From Thamnidium elegans (taxonomy: Eukaryota > Mucoromycota > Mucoromycetes > Mucorales > Mucoraceae): a stretch of 64,000 nucleotides of DNA. Shown piece by piece: positions 26,273-38,563 of this stretch. The notes under the pieces were generated by a model that was not told where the DNA came from, did no database searches, and saw only the letters and a program-made list of their open reading frames with translations. The first letter of the stretch is position 1, and each line of letters starts with the position of its first letter. The translations under genes were made by a program, and so were the position numbers. The stretch spans positions 806,001 through 870,000 of the forward strand of contig JAIXMG010000010.1 of the NCBI GenBank assembly GCA_025201345.1. Reading direction: 5' to 3'.

Positions 26273-29200
26273 TTAGATTGTAGTAGGACCTAGACAGTAC
26301 TTTCGCAAGACAGTAGCTAGTTCCTTCTGCATCAACGGTTTAGTTACGTAATCATTCATGCCTGCATTTAGACAATTAGTTTGAGCTGTTAATTGGATAT
26401 CAGCTATTATAAAACAAAAAGTTAGTCGTTATATATTTTACACACAAAAAAAAATATTACCTGTTAACGCAATAATAGGCAAAGCAGTTAGATAATTCAT
26501 TTCTTTTTCATATCGCCTAATCTTTCGCGTAGCTTCTAGCCCATCACAACCAGGCATATGATGATCTATCCAAGCCAAAATATAGTACCCTGGGCCCTTC
26601 TCTTTCCAAGTATCAAAGCATTCGAACCCATTATTACATTTATCAACAACAAAACCTAATTTCATCAATTGTTTTACGATTAGTCGTTGAGCAATAAAGT
26701 TGTCTTCTGCTACGAGAATCTTTTGTCCTTTAAAAATGGCTAATTCCTCGGGAGAGAAACCTTGTTGATTTTGTGTGGAGAATGAAGCGATACCAGTGAC
26801 AAGTCCTGCCTCCGCGGGTTTGAGTTCGCTTTGAAGAGGTATACAGTCAGATGGTTTGGAGCTTAGAATGTCTATACTTTTACTTGGTAATAAAGTAGAT
26901 ATGGTTACTGGTTCTGAAATCACCTTGACAAGTGTGTTTAAGAGTTTTATGCGGCGTACTGGTTTAGATAGTCGTGTTACTAATGGATGGAAAATATGGT
27001 ATTGATGTGCGGCTTCTACGTTGTTTGTAACGCCAGAATTAGCAAAATGACGACGAATATTATCGACAGTAGGAGCGATCAGTAACAGTATACGGGTATT
27101 TCTAAGTTGTGTGTTTTTTTCAATAGCAGATATTAATTTGACGGTTGTATCAGGAAGTGGAGAGTCTAAAATAACACAGTCAAATGGGATTCCATTATTA
27201 CCGTTGGTTATTGCAAGTGCAATTGCGTCTTCAATATTGTCTCGATGTTCTAAGTACTTGATACAAGGAATAAATGCCTCAATCATTGATTTAACTCTGT
27301 CCAAACAAACCATTAAAATACGTGGTTGGCCTAGTTTTGAAGTTAATTCTACGAGAGAACTTTCTCGGGGATCACCGACTGGCTCAGGATCAGTGACAGT
27401 TGCACCGTTCTTGATTTGTATTTTAAATGTAAAGGTAGAACCTACATCGACGGTTGATTCTACTCGGATATCTCCGTGCATCAGTCGTACAAGTTGTAGG
27501 CATATAGACAGACCTAATCCAGTTCCGCCAAAGTTTCTAAATAGAAAGGATTAACTAAAGAAAAAAAAAACTAAAAAAGAAAGCTGCTTACCTTGTGGTA
27601 GATCCATCTACTTGACTGAATGGCAAGAACAATCCTTTAATTTCATCTTCTGCCATACCAATACCAGTATCTTGTACAGATATTTTCAGAGTGATATAAT
27701 CAGAATCTTCAGCACCAGTATCGACACCACATCGAACCACGACTTCACCATGGTGTGTGAACTTGATAGCGTTACCAATTAAATTCATTAATATCTGACC
27801 AATTCGATTTCCATCACCATACACAATAGAAGGTACGTTATCATCAATAAAATAAGACAATTCAACGTTTTTTGTTGTGGCCAATGTAATTAATAGCTCC
27901 ATACGATCAGCAATTAAATCTTCAACATAGAATAACCCGTGGTGTAACTTGACTTTGTGTGCCTCCAGTTTCGAGAAATCCAATAAATCATCAATAATAT
28001 GTAATAACATCTCACAACTTTGTTTCGCAATTGAAACAAATTCACGCTGTTCGGCATCGAGACGCGTTTCACTTAGTAAAGAGATGGTACCGTAAAATCC
28101 AGAGAATGGCGTACGTAGTTCATGAGACATGTTTGCTAAGAAATTAGATTTCATTTTGGTGGCACGAAGGGCTTGTTCTCGACTAGCACGCGCTTCCTCA
28201 AGAGCCTTTAATTGACTTTCAATCATAACTGCATTGGCCTTTGTAGCCTTTTGAACGGATTTAAATAAAAGAGCGTTGGTGACAGAGATACCGATTTGGT
28301 CACAGAGAAGAGCCAATACGTTGGCATGTTTATCTGTAAATGTGTTTAGACTTGCTTGAAGGTAAAGGACGCCGACAATTGTGTTTTTATGCATAATGGG
28401 CATACAAATAACAGCACATTTTTTACGACCTCCTTCACCGGTAGCAAATCGAGAATCGGCTTCTACGTTGGGAATAAATAAATTGGCGTGGGTATGAATT
28501 ACGTAGTATACAATGGACGTGGTAATCTTATCATCGTCATCGCGTAACGGTATAGGTGGTTCAAAGGTTTGACAGGTTGGTTCTGTAGAACGGACCGAGT
28601 AAGCAGCTATACCGAAGAACCCTTCTTTAATTATAATCGCACCGGATTCGGCACCAGAGTTTGTCATGATGATGCCAATCATTTTTTTCAAGAGTTCATC
28701 AAATGAGTTCATTTCATTGGAAATGACTTGAGAGCTTTTAATAATTGAGGTCAAGTCAACCATATCAAGGGAGAATAATGTGTTTTCGTGTTGTTCTGTA
28801 TTTTCTTGTGCAATGGCCGGAGTATTTGGATTTTGAGCATTGTCGTTGTTATAAAGTTCTTTTAACGATGAATCGGGTGTAGTACCATCACTACTATTGT
28901 TATCCCATATATTCAAGGTTTTATCAATTACAGTAGTTGTACCGACAATGACATCTTCCGTCTGTACAGACATATCTTCTCTCCCAGATACGGACTGTCT
29001 ACTTAATTCATCGTGGTACTTATTTTTTAAATACTCGACTTTACCAAATGCGCCCCAACGAGCGTAGAATTCAATAGAGCGAGAGATCAGAGGTACAGCA
29101 AGCATAGTTAATCCAGAACGCATATAGTATTGTGCCGCTAATTCAAATGTCAAACCAGAGAATGAGTACCAGTTTCCTTTCAGAGCAAGTTCGATTACTT

Positions 29201-32200
29201 GGTCGTATAGTAAAAGTGTACGAGGCATATCGTTTTCTAACGTAGATACTTGTGCTTCCTACATATAAGGGTTTAGAACTTTCGGTATATATATATATTT
29301 TGGAGAAAAAAAAAACTTACAACAACTTTTTGATACATGCGATAATTAACTTCGGAATGGTCTGCTAGTTCAATTAGTCGCTGGCGGTTCTTTTCTAATT
29401 GACGAGTGTATTTTTCACGAGTTTCTGGGTCAAGTTCTGGATCACGAAGAGATTCTACTATGGCAATACAATGATAGTACATGGCAATACCTACATGTCG
29501 ATGTCTATATTACGCAAAGAAAAGAAATTATTAAATAACTATATACAGAGAGAGAGAGAGAATACTATAAAAAAATAACTTACACTGCTTCATTTACAGA
29601 ATTATCAAAGATTTTAAAACCTAATTCAGACGCAGCCTGCGTAAACCCAAAATGAAACAATAAGATCATTTTAAAACTATAATGCCAGTTAAGTGGGTTT
29701 CCTGAATTCACACTTTGACTCTTTAAATCCTCTACAAATGAAGGTTCATCAAAATTACTATCTGGATCATTCATCAATTTCTCTGGATCATCTGTTGCAT
29801 TTGTCTTGCCTTGAAATACAAGTACGGATCGCCATAAAGAAATATTTAAAATTAAAACGTCTTTGGAACTTCCTTTACTGCATTCTTCCATAGAGTGGTT
29901 GAGGTGCCAGTGAAGTTCGGATAGGTTACAGCTGGTCCAATAGAGTGTGGTTGCTACGTGGAATAAAGCCATGGAAGAAAATAACTAAAATAGTGTTAGT
30001 TTTCTTGCGTATTTTTTTTTAAAAAAATAAGGAACTTACTGTGTCTCCACCAGCGAGAGCATACTTATAAGCTCTTTGGTACTGATAAATATATTCACGA
30101 ACATGTACACCTGTCCATTGAGCCAACATAGAATGATGTACAATGATAGCCCTTGCAATTTCAGAATTCCCAGCAAATTTTTCGCTGATGGCGACACCAA
30201 ACTGACCTAATTTAGCAGCAAACTTAAATTCGGAAACACGGGTAGCGGTACAACCAACCCAGATAAATCCACCACCACTTGCAGGAGTATAACCATATTT
30301 TAACGAGAGTTCACATAATTTGATTGCGAAAAAGTCTACTAAAATAGGATTTACCCAATAGGCACCAGTACAAGCCTCATTTAATAAAGTCATGATGGCC
30401 AATTGTTTCATGTTTTTGCAAGGTCCCAATTTAGAAAGAATGTCAAAGCCAGGGATGGAAATACTAAGTTTGATGGCATGATAAAATTCCAACACCTTTT
30501 CACCAGTAATATTTAAATCGACTACAATACCTAGTTCTTCTAAACCTTGTAATATGTTGTCAATACCTTTACGGTATTGAGATTGTTGAAAATAAATGCG
30601 TGCTTGTATACGCCAGGCTTGTGCTCGTTCAGGAGGATGATCATGTGTGTGCAGCATGATTTGGTGCATCATACTCTCTTGCGTCTCTAATGACAAATTC
30701 CTTTCGTCATTTCCATCCTCAGTATTTTTTAACCAGTTTAGTTCTAGTATCTTCATGTACAAGTTGAGCGTTTCAGAGAAAAAAGTATCGTGACCATCAT
30801 CTTGCCAACGCTTTTCCAAGTCGGGATCAAGTAAAGAAACAGCACAATCATAATACCCAGCAGATATCTTTAGTGCACCTGAAAGTGTTGCTTCGTTACC
30901 TGCACGAATCAATATATCTCTATAAGGTTTTGTCTTTTCTAATAATCGAATTAATCCAGCACTCTTTACAAAATGATCTGCAATTAAAAACACATTATCG
31001 TCTTCTTCTACTTCACCTTCCATCATTAACATTTGTCCAATCTTTAAATGCATACGTTCTCGTTGTGATGCGTCGACGATAAGCATAGAGGCAGCTTGGT
31101 AGTATCGGTCGTGAATAAAATGAAAGTCGTTGCCGGATTTAAATTGAATAATACCTTCGTTTAATGCAACTTGAAGTCCTAACATGGCCTGATTTGTACG
31201 CTTTTCTCCTTCAAGTACTGAGAGTTGTGTAGAATGTTGACAAATAGCAGTTGTTGTCTCGTACACCTGCTTTGTACTTGTATTACTAGTGGTACTACTG
31301 TTTTCATCAGAGGAGGTATCACCACCAGTAGTATTTGCCATCATCAACCACTTTATCCTTCTAAAGTTAAACATGTGACCAATTAAACTAGCCCACATAA
31401 GAAAGTATTGAGCGCTCAAATCTAACGACCTTAAATGAGATACCAAGTTACGTACATCAAATAGTTCTTGTGAGGTTTTAGCGTGATCCAAGTTACCTGT
31501 CAACATGATGATATCGTGACTTAATTTCTTTCCAATCTGCTGTTGATGTGTATTGTCAAATAATTTCGTGATATTATCGAGACGAAATTTCCAATGCTTT
31601 TGGGACCAGTCAAACCAAATGTCTTCTTTACGTTTCATTGTCTTTAAGAATTGTTTGGCATAAAATGGGTTTCCTCGAGTCCAAGTGTAAATGATATCTA
31701 CCAGTGGTTGAATTACGTTTAATCGTTGTTGTTGTTGTTCTTTTAGGTCGTATTGAATAGCAGCGGCGGATCGGTGGTTGTTATAAAATGTGTTGAGAAC
31801 CAGTTCTTTCAAGACTTCGTTGCCTAGAGGATGAAGTGTGATGGTAGTGACAGGGTTGGTACATTTCTCTAGTATTTCTATGGCTCGTTTAGGTGTTTCA
31901 TCTCCATCCCTAAATGTTAATATAACCAGCATTGTTGTACGTGATAATATTAAAGCACTAATTAAGTAAATTGATGGTTCGTCTATTTTTTTAAAAAAAT
32001 AAAGGGATTTTAAAAGTGAAAAGAAAAAAAAAATTAAGACTAAAATTGTTTCCCTGGACCTATTTTCATCGTTCCTACACCCCTTATTAAATACTGACCT
32101 GCTTCTTGTAGATCATCTAAACACTAGTACAAAATAAATATATGGTACTTAAAATATAGTATCAAAACTTACTAGAGTAATCATTTTTTTTCTTGCGATA

Positions 32201-34458
32201 CAACGAATAATATTTAGAAAGACCTAAAGCACACCAAAACAGGTAAAATTAGAATAATGATGTCATTTTTGTAACCAAGTTAACTTTACTGCATGAAATC
32301 TGGTTTCAGTATTTAGAATAGTTGAAAGGGCATCATCATCTGGTACATTGATTTTTTCTCTGTAATCATACAATATGGGCCTTAACTCTGGTACCATATT
32401 TACCATTAAACGAACATTTGTAAATTGAGGACCTAAATTTTCTTTTAAATCCTTGTAGAATTCACGTACGACGTGTTCAGATTCAGTTAACAATTGACGT
32501 AAAATTGAAGATAAACAACGCAGTAATCCATTATAGGGCCTCTTTTGATTCTTATCAAATTTAGCAGAGGCAGTATAACCACAATGACGTGCTTGCACAT
32601 TGACTGTAGACACCAAGGTTGATTTACCGATACCTCCTGGACCTTTAAGTACGATAACCTCACAGCAAGAAGGTTCCAAAGAAGTAGATGAATTGACTCT
32701 TAACAGGTTATCTGCTTCTTTTAATGGACTGCTTTCTGTTGTCTGTGTGTTTGTATTATTATTATCTTGACTTGTTGTAGTATCACTACCTAATTTGGAT
32801 TTAAGTTTTTCCGTTTGGTGGATATTATATGTTGATTCAATAATTGAACTAATTAGTTCGGTTTCCTTATTTCGACCATATATTCCATCCGAAACTTTAA
32901 AAACTGGATTCACATCACGCATTCCTAAAGGGAAGAAGACCAGTGACTGAAAGAGAAAAAAAAGAAAAGGTCAATCGTTTTTACAAAAATGAGTATTTTA
33001 TGCTTGTTTGTGTTTTTTTGTGTGTACTTCATCTGGACTTAAAGCGGCCACTCTCTTTTTACATTCTAATAAGTCCTCTCTTAAACCGTAAGCACTATCA
33101 TATCTTTCATCTACAGTCTAATAATATTTGTTTATAAGATCCTATTTTATAAACTTTTTTTTGTTTTTGTTTACCTTTCTTGTTAATTTATCAATTACGG
33201 AACTTATGATTGGAGGAATATCTTTTCTAATAGTGTGTACAAGAGGTACATTCTTTGATAGAATAGAATGTACTACGTCCATAGCAGTCCCATCAAAGGG
33301 GGGTCTATCGGTCAAGATGACAAAGAACATGATACCAAGAGAGTACAGATCGGCTCTGTGATCTAAAGCATTTGAGGTCCGACCGGTTTGTTCTGGGCTC
33401 ACGTATACTAACGAAGACTGAAACTCTTTTGGAGAATAGAATCGACTAGAACTTGGTTTCTTTGGTGGATGACCATCCAGTTCAGTGAAATAATTTGATT
33501 CTTCTTTTTGATGATGTGGGTTGTACCTGGAAGATACCGGTAAAGGCGGTAAGGGAGGAGGCGTTGGTATTAAAGTGGAGTTTGTACATGTATCGGTTGT
33601 GGCCATAAAAGATCGCCATCGAGAACTAGTCAGTAACAATTCTTCGTACGAATTTAATCCACCGCCAAAGTTCCAAATTTTAGCCTCTAGGTTTCCCTCT
33701 GCTGTAAACCCACATTGAAAGGCACAAGGTCTTAGCTCGCCGTGGATAACTCCGTTCTCGTGCAAGAATTGAAGAGAGGAACAACATTCGATTGCGAAGT
33801 TTAAAAATCTATCCAGTGTTATTTGGTTACATGGTGGTATCGATGTCGATGGATGGTCTTTCCAAATGCTCACATTGTTGGTTCGTTGACTGAGAGAATA
33901 AAGTGTATAATAGTTCATGTTTTGGTCTTGGTAAAAGTACATATAGTCGGTCGGTTTAATATCTGTATAAATTATGGCAGCTAAACCATCTTGAACAAGA
34001 GAAACGTACTCCATGGCGTTAGTAACATATTTCTCACCACCTGGTAATGAATGTAGCCTCTTTGAAACATAAAATTCTCTTTCCAATCGAACTGAATGAG
34101 GTGAAACTTTTGCTAAAACTACTTTATTGTCCGTATTTCTACAGTATATATAATTTAAGGATTTTTTTGTATTTTTTTTACTATTTTTCTTGTACCTTTT
34201 CCCAAGACTGACAGCAATCAATCCACCTGCTCCAGCTAATTCGATAGCTTTACCAAATGTATAATTTGGTATTCTTATTTCCAAGGTATCATAATTAACG
34301 TTAAAATTACCAGGAGGAGATGTTCTAGGCAGTGGTCGATCTGTTGTCGATTTATTAGTAGATTTTGTTGATTTAGGATTTGTAGGCGGTATATTTGAGC
34401 TGATTAAATTTGGTATAGTTTTTTTTTCCTTGTATTGATTTAAACGGTGAAAAGACAT
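26273..34458 (-). CDS. Giant hybrid histidine kinase (group X type, Chk1/Mak2-like)
   Basis: One gene of about twelve exons and roughly 2,480 residues. Order: N-terminal protein-kinase-like domain (34458-33175); AAA/STAND ATPase with P-loop LKGPGGIGKSTLVS and Walker B CLDDLQEAD; a long helical repeat region; a GAF domain (about 28740-28250); a histidine kinase with H-box NFLANMSHELRTPFSG, N-box DGNRIGQILMNLIGNAIKF and G-boxes DTGIGMAED and GGTGLGLSI; and a C-terminal receiver with AEDN, WIDHHMPGCDG and DYVTKP. This matches the Chk1/Mak2/Mak3 sensors of oxidative and wall stress signalling through His-Asp relay. The N-terminal kinase domain lacks key residues (HGE for HRD, NFG for DFG) and is probably a pseudokinase. 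Frame is kept at all joins; one join uses a GTCAGT donor near 32100. No membrane span is evident, so it is probably cytosolic. Confidence 0.92.
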
Positions 34459-34659
34459 TTATTTAAATAAATAACTTACAAAAAAAAAAGGGTAATAAAG
34501 AAAAAATAAAAAGATTTTTTTTTTAAAAAAAGAAAAAATAATAATACATCATAGAAGGCTAATCCCATTTAGGGTCAGTGATACCATAAAAAAAAAAGGT
34601 TGTTTTTTAATATATAACCTGACATTGTCGATTATAGTCATAAGCTTTTTCTTTTTTTT

Positions 34660-35585
34660 TTATTGATGCATTATCATACCTCCTGCCAACATACTTTTCA
34701 CTAATTCATGTTCAATTCTCATACGAAGTTTGACAGTATATGAAAAAATACTGAATGCCCAGTAAATCTACATTGAACAATAAAGTAAGTAACCTAGCAA
34801 CAACAACAACAACAACAAAAAGGGACCTTACATAAATGGTAACCATAACAACCGTTGATAACACAGAAAACTTTACTTCGCCTTCCCAAGTTCGACGACA
34901 ATTATAAAAATCGCTCATACTTGAACTGAAATACTGTGTGCCGTTTACAAGTAACGGTACCTGTTGTTCTTGAAACAAGACATTATCGAGATTGGCGGAC
35001 GTTGAATTGATACACCACTGCACATAGTCATCTTGCCGTACGATAAACAAGATGGTATTCACAATTGTGTCGATTAACAATATAAATATAACTATATTAA
35101 GTATATGAGATGCAGCTCGAATGCCATGCGGGGATCTCTAAGTGAAATCAAGTTATTTTTTTATATGTGTAAAAATATATATTATACGTACGATGTATAA
35201 TGGACAGAGTGCGCCCAAACTGACGCCGAATAGTACTAGATTAATTGTGCCAAAGAGGTATAAAGCGGTAGAGTCCATGTAAGAGTAAAATGCTATTTTT
35301 GTTGTTGTGGGTTAGTATATATAGTATATATATTTTTAGTAAATGTAATACTTGCGACTTTTGGCTTGGAATGATATAATAGCAAAATATAAAGATAATC
35401 CCTGTATACAAAATAGTTAAGATAGTGCATACTAAAAGATGAGTTTTTTTTTTTTTTTTACTTACAGCCCATATTAAACAGCTTAGTGTTGCGCCTGCTC
35501 GTAAATGAATACACCCGCAGTATTTGTGAACATAAGGGTTTAAAGAATGCGTTAGCTGATCTCTAGTTACAAACTGTATTCTCAT
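34660..35585 (-). CDS. Four-span membrane protein of unknown function
   Basis: The start at 35585 (MRIQFVTRDQLTHSLNPYV) precedes a CGCIHLRAGATL motif and then hydrophobic segments in LSCLIWAGLSLYFAIISF, LFGTINLVLFGVSLGALCPL, HILNIVIFILLIDTIVNTIL and KFSVLSTVVMVTIYIYWAF, for a tetraspan-like topology. A loop before span 4 carries two cysteines and an NGT sequon, as expected for a lumenal/extracellular loop. Exons are about 35585-35466, 35401-35356, 35292-35191, 35140-34829 and 34768-34660. The second intron is best read as a GC-AG intron (GCAAGT donor at 35355); other donors either break the frame or are weak. The Cys-Gly-Cys start of the first span resembles small endomembrane proteins with a xCGCxxLRxG motif, but I cannot name it. 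Confidence 0.7.
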
Positions 35586-35991
35586 ATATTTTTTTCTAAA
35601 TAAAAAAAGTACAAAGAGAGAAGAAGGTGAAAAAAAAATAGCAGAACTGTCAATATATAAAAAAAAAAAAAAAAAAAAAAATAGGCTGGAATCTACTTTA
35701 GTAACAAATCAATGAAAACATTTACCATAAATTGGATTCAAAACTTACACATGACTTATTAGCAGTGTAGTACAAACAAATAATATGACCCAATCAAAAC
35801 ATACTTGAAAAAAAGAAGGAGGTAACTGTTTATTTTTGGATAATTGTATATCCTGTTTATCAATGTAACCACGATCGTGGGGGTGGGGGGTTTTTTTTTG
35901 GGCCAAATTAAATTTAAAAAACCGCCCCTATTTTTCTGTTGTTTTAAAAAAATCCGTCGGGTGCTGCAAACGATATTTATTATTTCTTATT

Positions 35992-36868
35992 ATGTTGTCT
36001 CGTACAGCGCCTATTGTGTTCGATACAGCTACCTTATCATTATTTAGTAAACGACTTTTAAACTGCCCCAAGTTTAAACTCAAGTTTAAACCTGATTTCA
36101 AGGAAGCCGCTGTACTTGTACCATTGTGCGTGGTGGACGGTAAACCTAGTGTATTGTTTACAGTGAGAAACATGACTATGAGAACTCATCGTGGAGAGAT
36201 TAGGTACATGTTTTTTTTATTATTATTTTTTTTTTTTTCGGGAGAAAATAGTTAATGGTAAAAGTTCAAGATGTTGACCTCAATCTATTTTTCTTTATGT
36301 GCTATTACTAATAGTTTTCCGGGAGGAAAAGAAGGTAAAAGAAAAGCGTACAGATAAAGAGCATAAAAAACTCACATAAAAAAAAAGACCCTGAGGACCC
36401 TACTTTACAACATACAGCTTTGAGAGAGACACAAGAAGAAATAGGATTAAATCCTTCAATGGTAGACGTATTAGGATGTTATTCAGCATTGCCAAACAAG
36501 ACAGGATCACTCCGGGTACACCCGTATGTAGGGTTCGTTAGAGCCGAGCAAGAAGATTTGTTGACCAAATTCAATACGGATGAAGTATCCAGCGTATTTA
36601 CGCTACCTATAGAATACTTGATCGATCCTAAAGTTAGAATGATAAAGCAGTTTCGTGATAGTAAGCAAAAATACACTGTGTACAAGTTACCTGATAATAT
36701 TCATGGAGATAAAGAGTTATGGGGATTAACTAGTTTTATTCTTGATGGTAAAAAAAAAAATTGGCTGTTTTTGTTTAGTAGATTTGTATATTGATTGTGT
36801 CTTTTTTTTTTTTTTTTTTTTTTTTTTTAGGTGTGCTTCGTAAAATCATACCTGAACATTATCCGTAG
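35992..36868 (+). CDS. Nudix hydrolase, CoA diphosphatase-like (Pcd1/NUDT7/8 type)
   Basis: The start at 35992 (MLSRTAPIVFDTATLSLF) looks like a short mitochondrial or peroxisomal leader. Exons are 35992-36205, about 36314-36333, 36389-36747 and about 36831-36868. The body shows AAVLVPLCVVDGKPSVLFTV, then THRGEISFPGGKE, then TALRETQEEIGL, which is the Nudix box with its catalytic REXXEE; SFPGGK and the downstream Leu-rich context follow the CoA-pyrophosphatase subgroup pattern (UPF0035-like LLTxR..MRTHRGE). Exon 2 is only about 20 nt, and intron 2 splits the PGGKE from DPEDPT. It hydrolyses CoA or derivatives in that family; the substrate here is inferred. Confidence 0.85.
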
Positions 36869-37617
36869 ATTATATAAATATATAGATTAAAATTACTTGT
36901 TGATTCAAGTAAAAAATAAATGCATGTTTTCTATGTCAAGATTATTCTTGTTTATTTAAACTTAGTAGCTCTACTGTTGAAATTTAAGCTGTTTTCATGT
37001 CGTTGCCTAATCAAATAAATGCTTCCCCATTATACCAAATAGCAGGTTTTCTTAGCCAAATAGTGTATACTATTTTTATTTTAATGCCTTGAATAACCTT
37101 GATATGGTAGGAGACATTAACGGTAAAAAGATTAATATATAATTTAACACTTAGTTCCTTATAGATTTGGTAAATTTCATTAGTGATAATTCTAGTAATT
37201 TTGGCCTTACCATCAACCGTACTGACATGGAGAAACTCTTCAGTTAAAACAAAACCAAATGACTAAAACAGAAAAAAAAAACAGTTACTAACAATGAACA
37301 AGTATTCATCTTATAATGAAAACATAACCTTGATTGACTTGATGATACGACTATACAACGATGTCTCTCTCTCTCTCTCTTTCCTCTTTTCTTTGGATGT
37401 ATTCTTTTTGTTGTTGCTTTAGTATACATATATATTAAATGGATAATAGAGATAGTAAGTTTGGATTTTTACACGTTTTATTTATCAGGGCCCTAATTAT
37501 TTCTACGCGAGCTTTATATGACAGATGCGGCCATTATCTATCAATTATAAGTACCCGCAAAGAATTATTATTAAATAAAACTATCTTATATTAATTGAAT
37601 TGTAAATAAGTCTCATC

Positions 37618-37655
<38 letters not shown>

Positions 37656-37939
37656 AAGCGTGATATTCATCATAATGCATAAGTGATGCTAAATGTAAAT
37701 CACAACTAAAACATACAAATAATAATAAAAAAAAGGAGCTCCTTTTTTGTTGGTTTATTTCCGTTACGGATAACACATTACTTGTTTTTCTTCTTCTTTA
37801 TTCTTGTTTAAAACAAAAAAGTAGTGCATTAATTTTTGCAGTAATGATTATTTTTTTTTTATAAAGTAATAAAAAGGCTACTTATTTCCTCCCCCCCTTC
37901 CTTTATTTTTTCATTTAAAAAAAAAACTTTTAGTTTCAA
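36869..37939. other. Intergenic region between Nudix and lactate permease genes
   Basis: Apart from the doubtful small gene at 37011-37309, only homopolymers were seen, including a long T tract (37620-37648) that runs straight into an A tract (37649-37657). The right end is the lactate permease promoter. Confidence 0.45.
37011..37309 (-). CDS. Doubtful small two-exon gene, unknown
   Basis: An open frame of 84 codons (37262-37011) reads like protein: SFGFVLTEEFLHVSTVDGKA, then ITRIITNEIYQIYKEL, ending in WLRKPAIWYNGEAFI. A T-rich acceptor (TTTTAG) precedes it, and a donor GTAACT at 37288 links it to a 21-nt exon starting ATG at 37309 (MNTCSLL), giving 91 residues. I recognise no family. It could be a real small gene, the 3' exon of a longer gene whose 5' part I missed, or a gene relic. 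Confidence 0.3.
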
Positions 37940-38532
37940 ATGGCTTTCGGACCACCTCCTCCAGATGATATTGTTCAATCAGGTATCTTTATTCAACAAT
38001 TGACACCAATAGGAAACAGCTTAATTGGATCTTTCTTTGTTGGTATCTTTCCATTACTTGTGGTACTTGTATTACTAGGTATATTCCGAGTGCCTGCTTA
38101 TTATGCTGCATTTACTGGGCTTTTTACATGGTAAAAACATAAAAAGAATCATTTTTTCGCGCAGCGATTCATTTTTTGTGTAGTGTGTTTATTGCTATCT
38201 TTGGTTGGAAGATGCCAGCAGTACAAGCCTTTGAATCGATTGGTAATGGTATTGTGTATGCCAATTGGCCTATAATGTGGATTGTCTTTAATGCCATGTA
38301 AGTATATATAGAGCAATATTAGACGTTACTAAAACATTCTTTATAGGTATGTTTATAATATTGCAGTTCGATCTGGCACATTTAATTTGTTTCGAAGGTG
38401 GATGATTTCGAGTACACCGGCTGATATGAGAGTGATTTTAATTATTATTGGGTTTTGCTTTGGTGCTTTGTTAGAAGGTGTGGCTGGATTCGGTGTACCT
38501 GGTGCGATTTGTTCTTCAATGATGGTTTCGTT

Positions 38533-38563
<31 letters not shown>

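Noticed and set aside
27111..27554. 147-codon + strand frame opposite the hybrid histidine kinase
   Set aside because: It is antisense to the well-supported histidine kinase/receiver region and has no recognisable domain.
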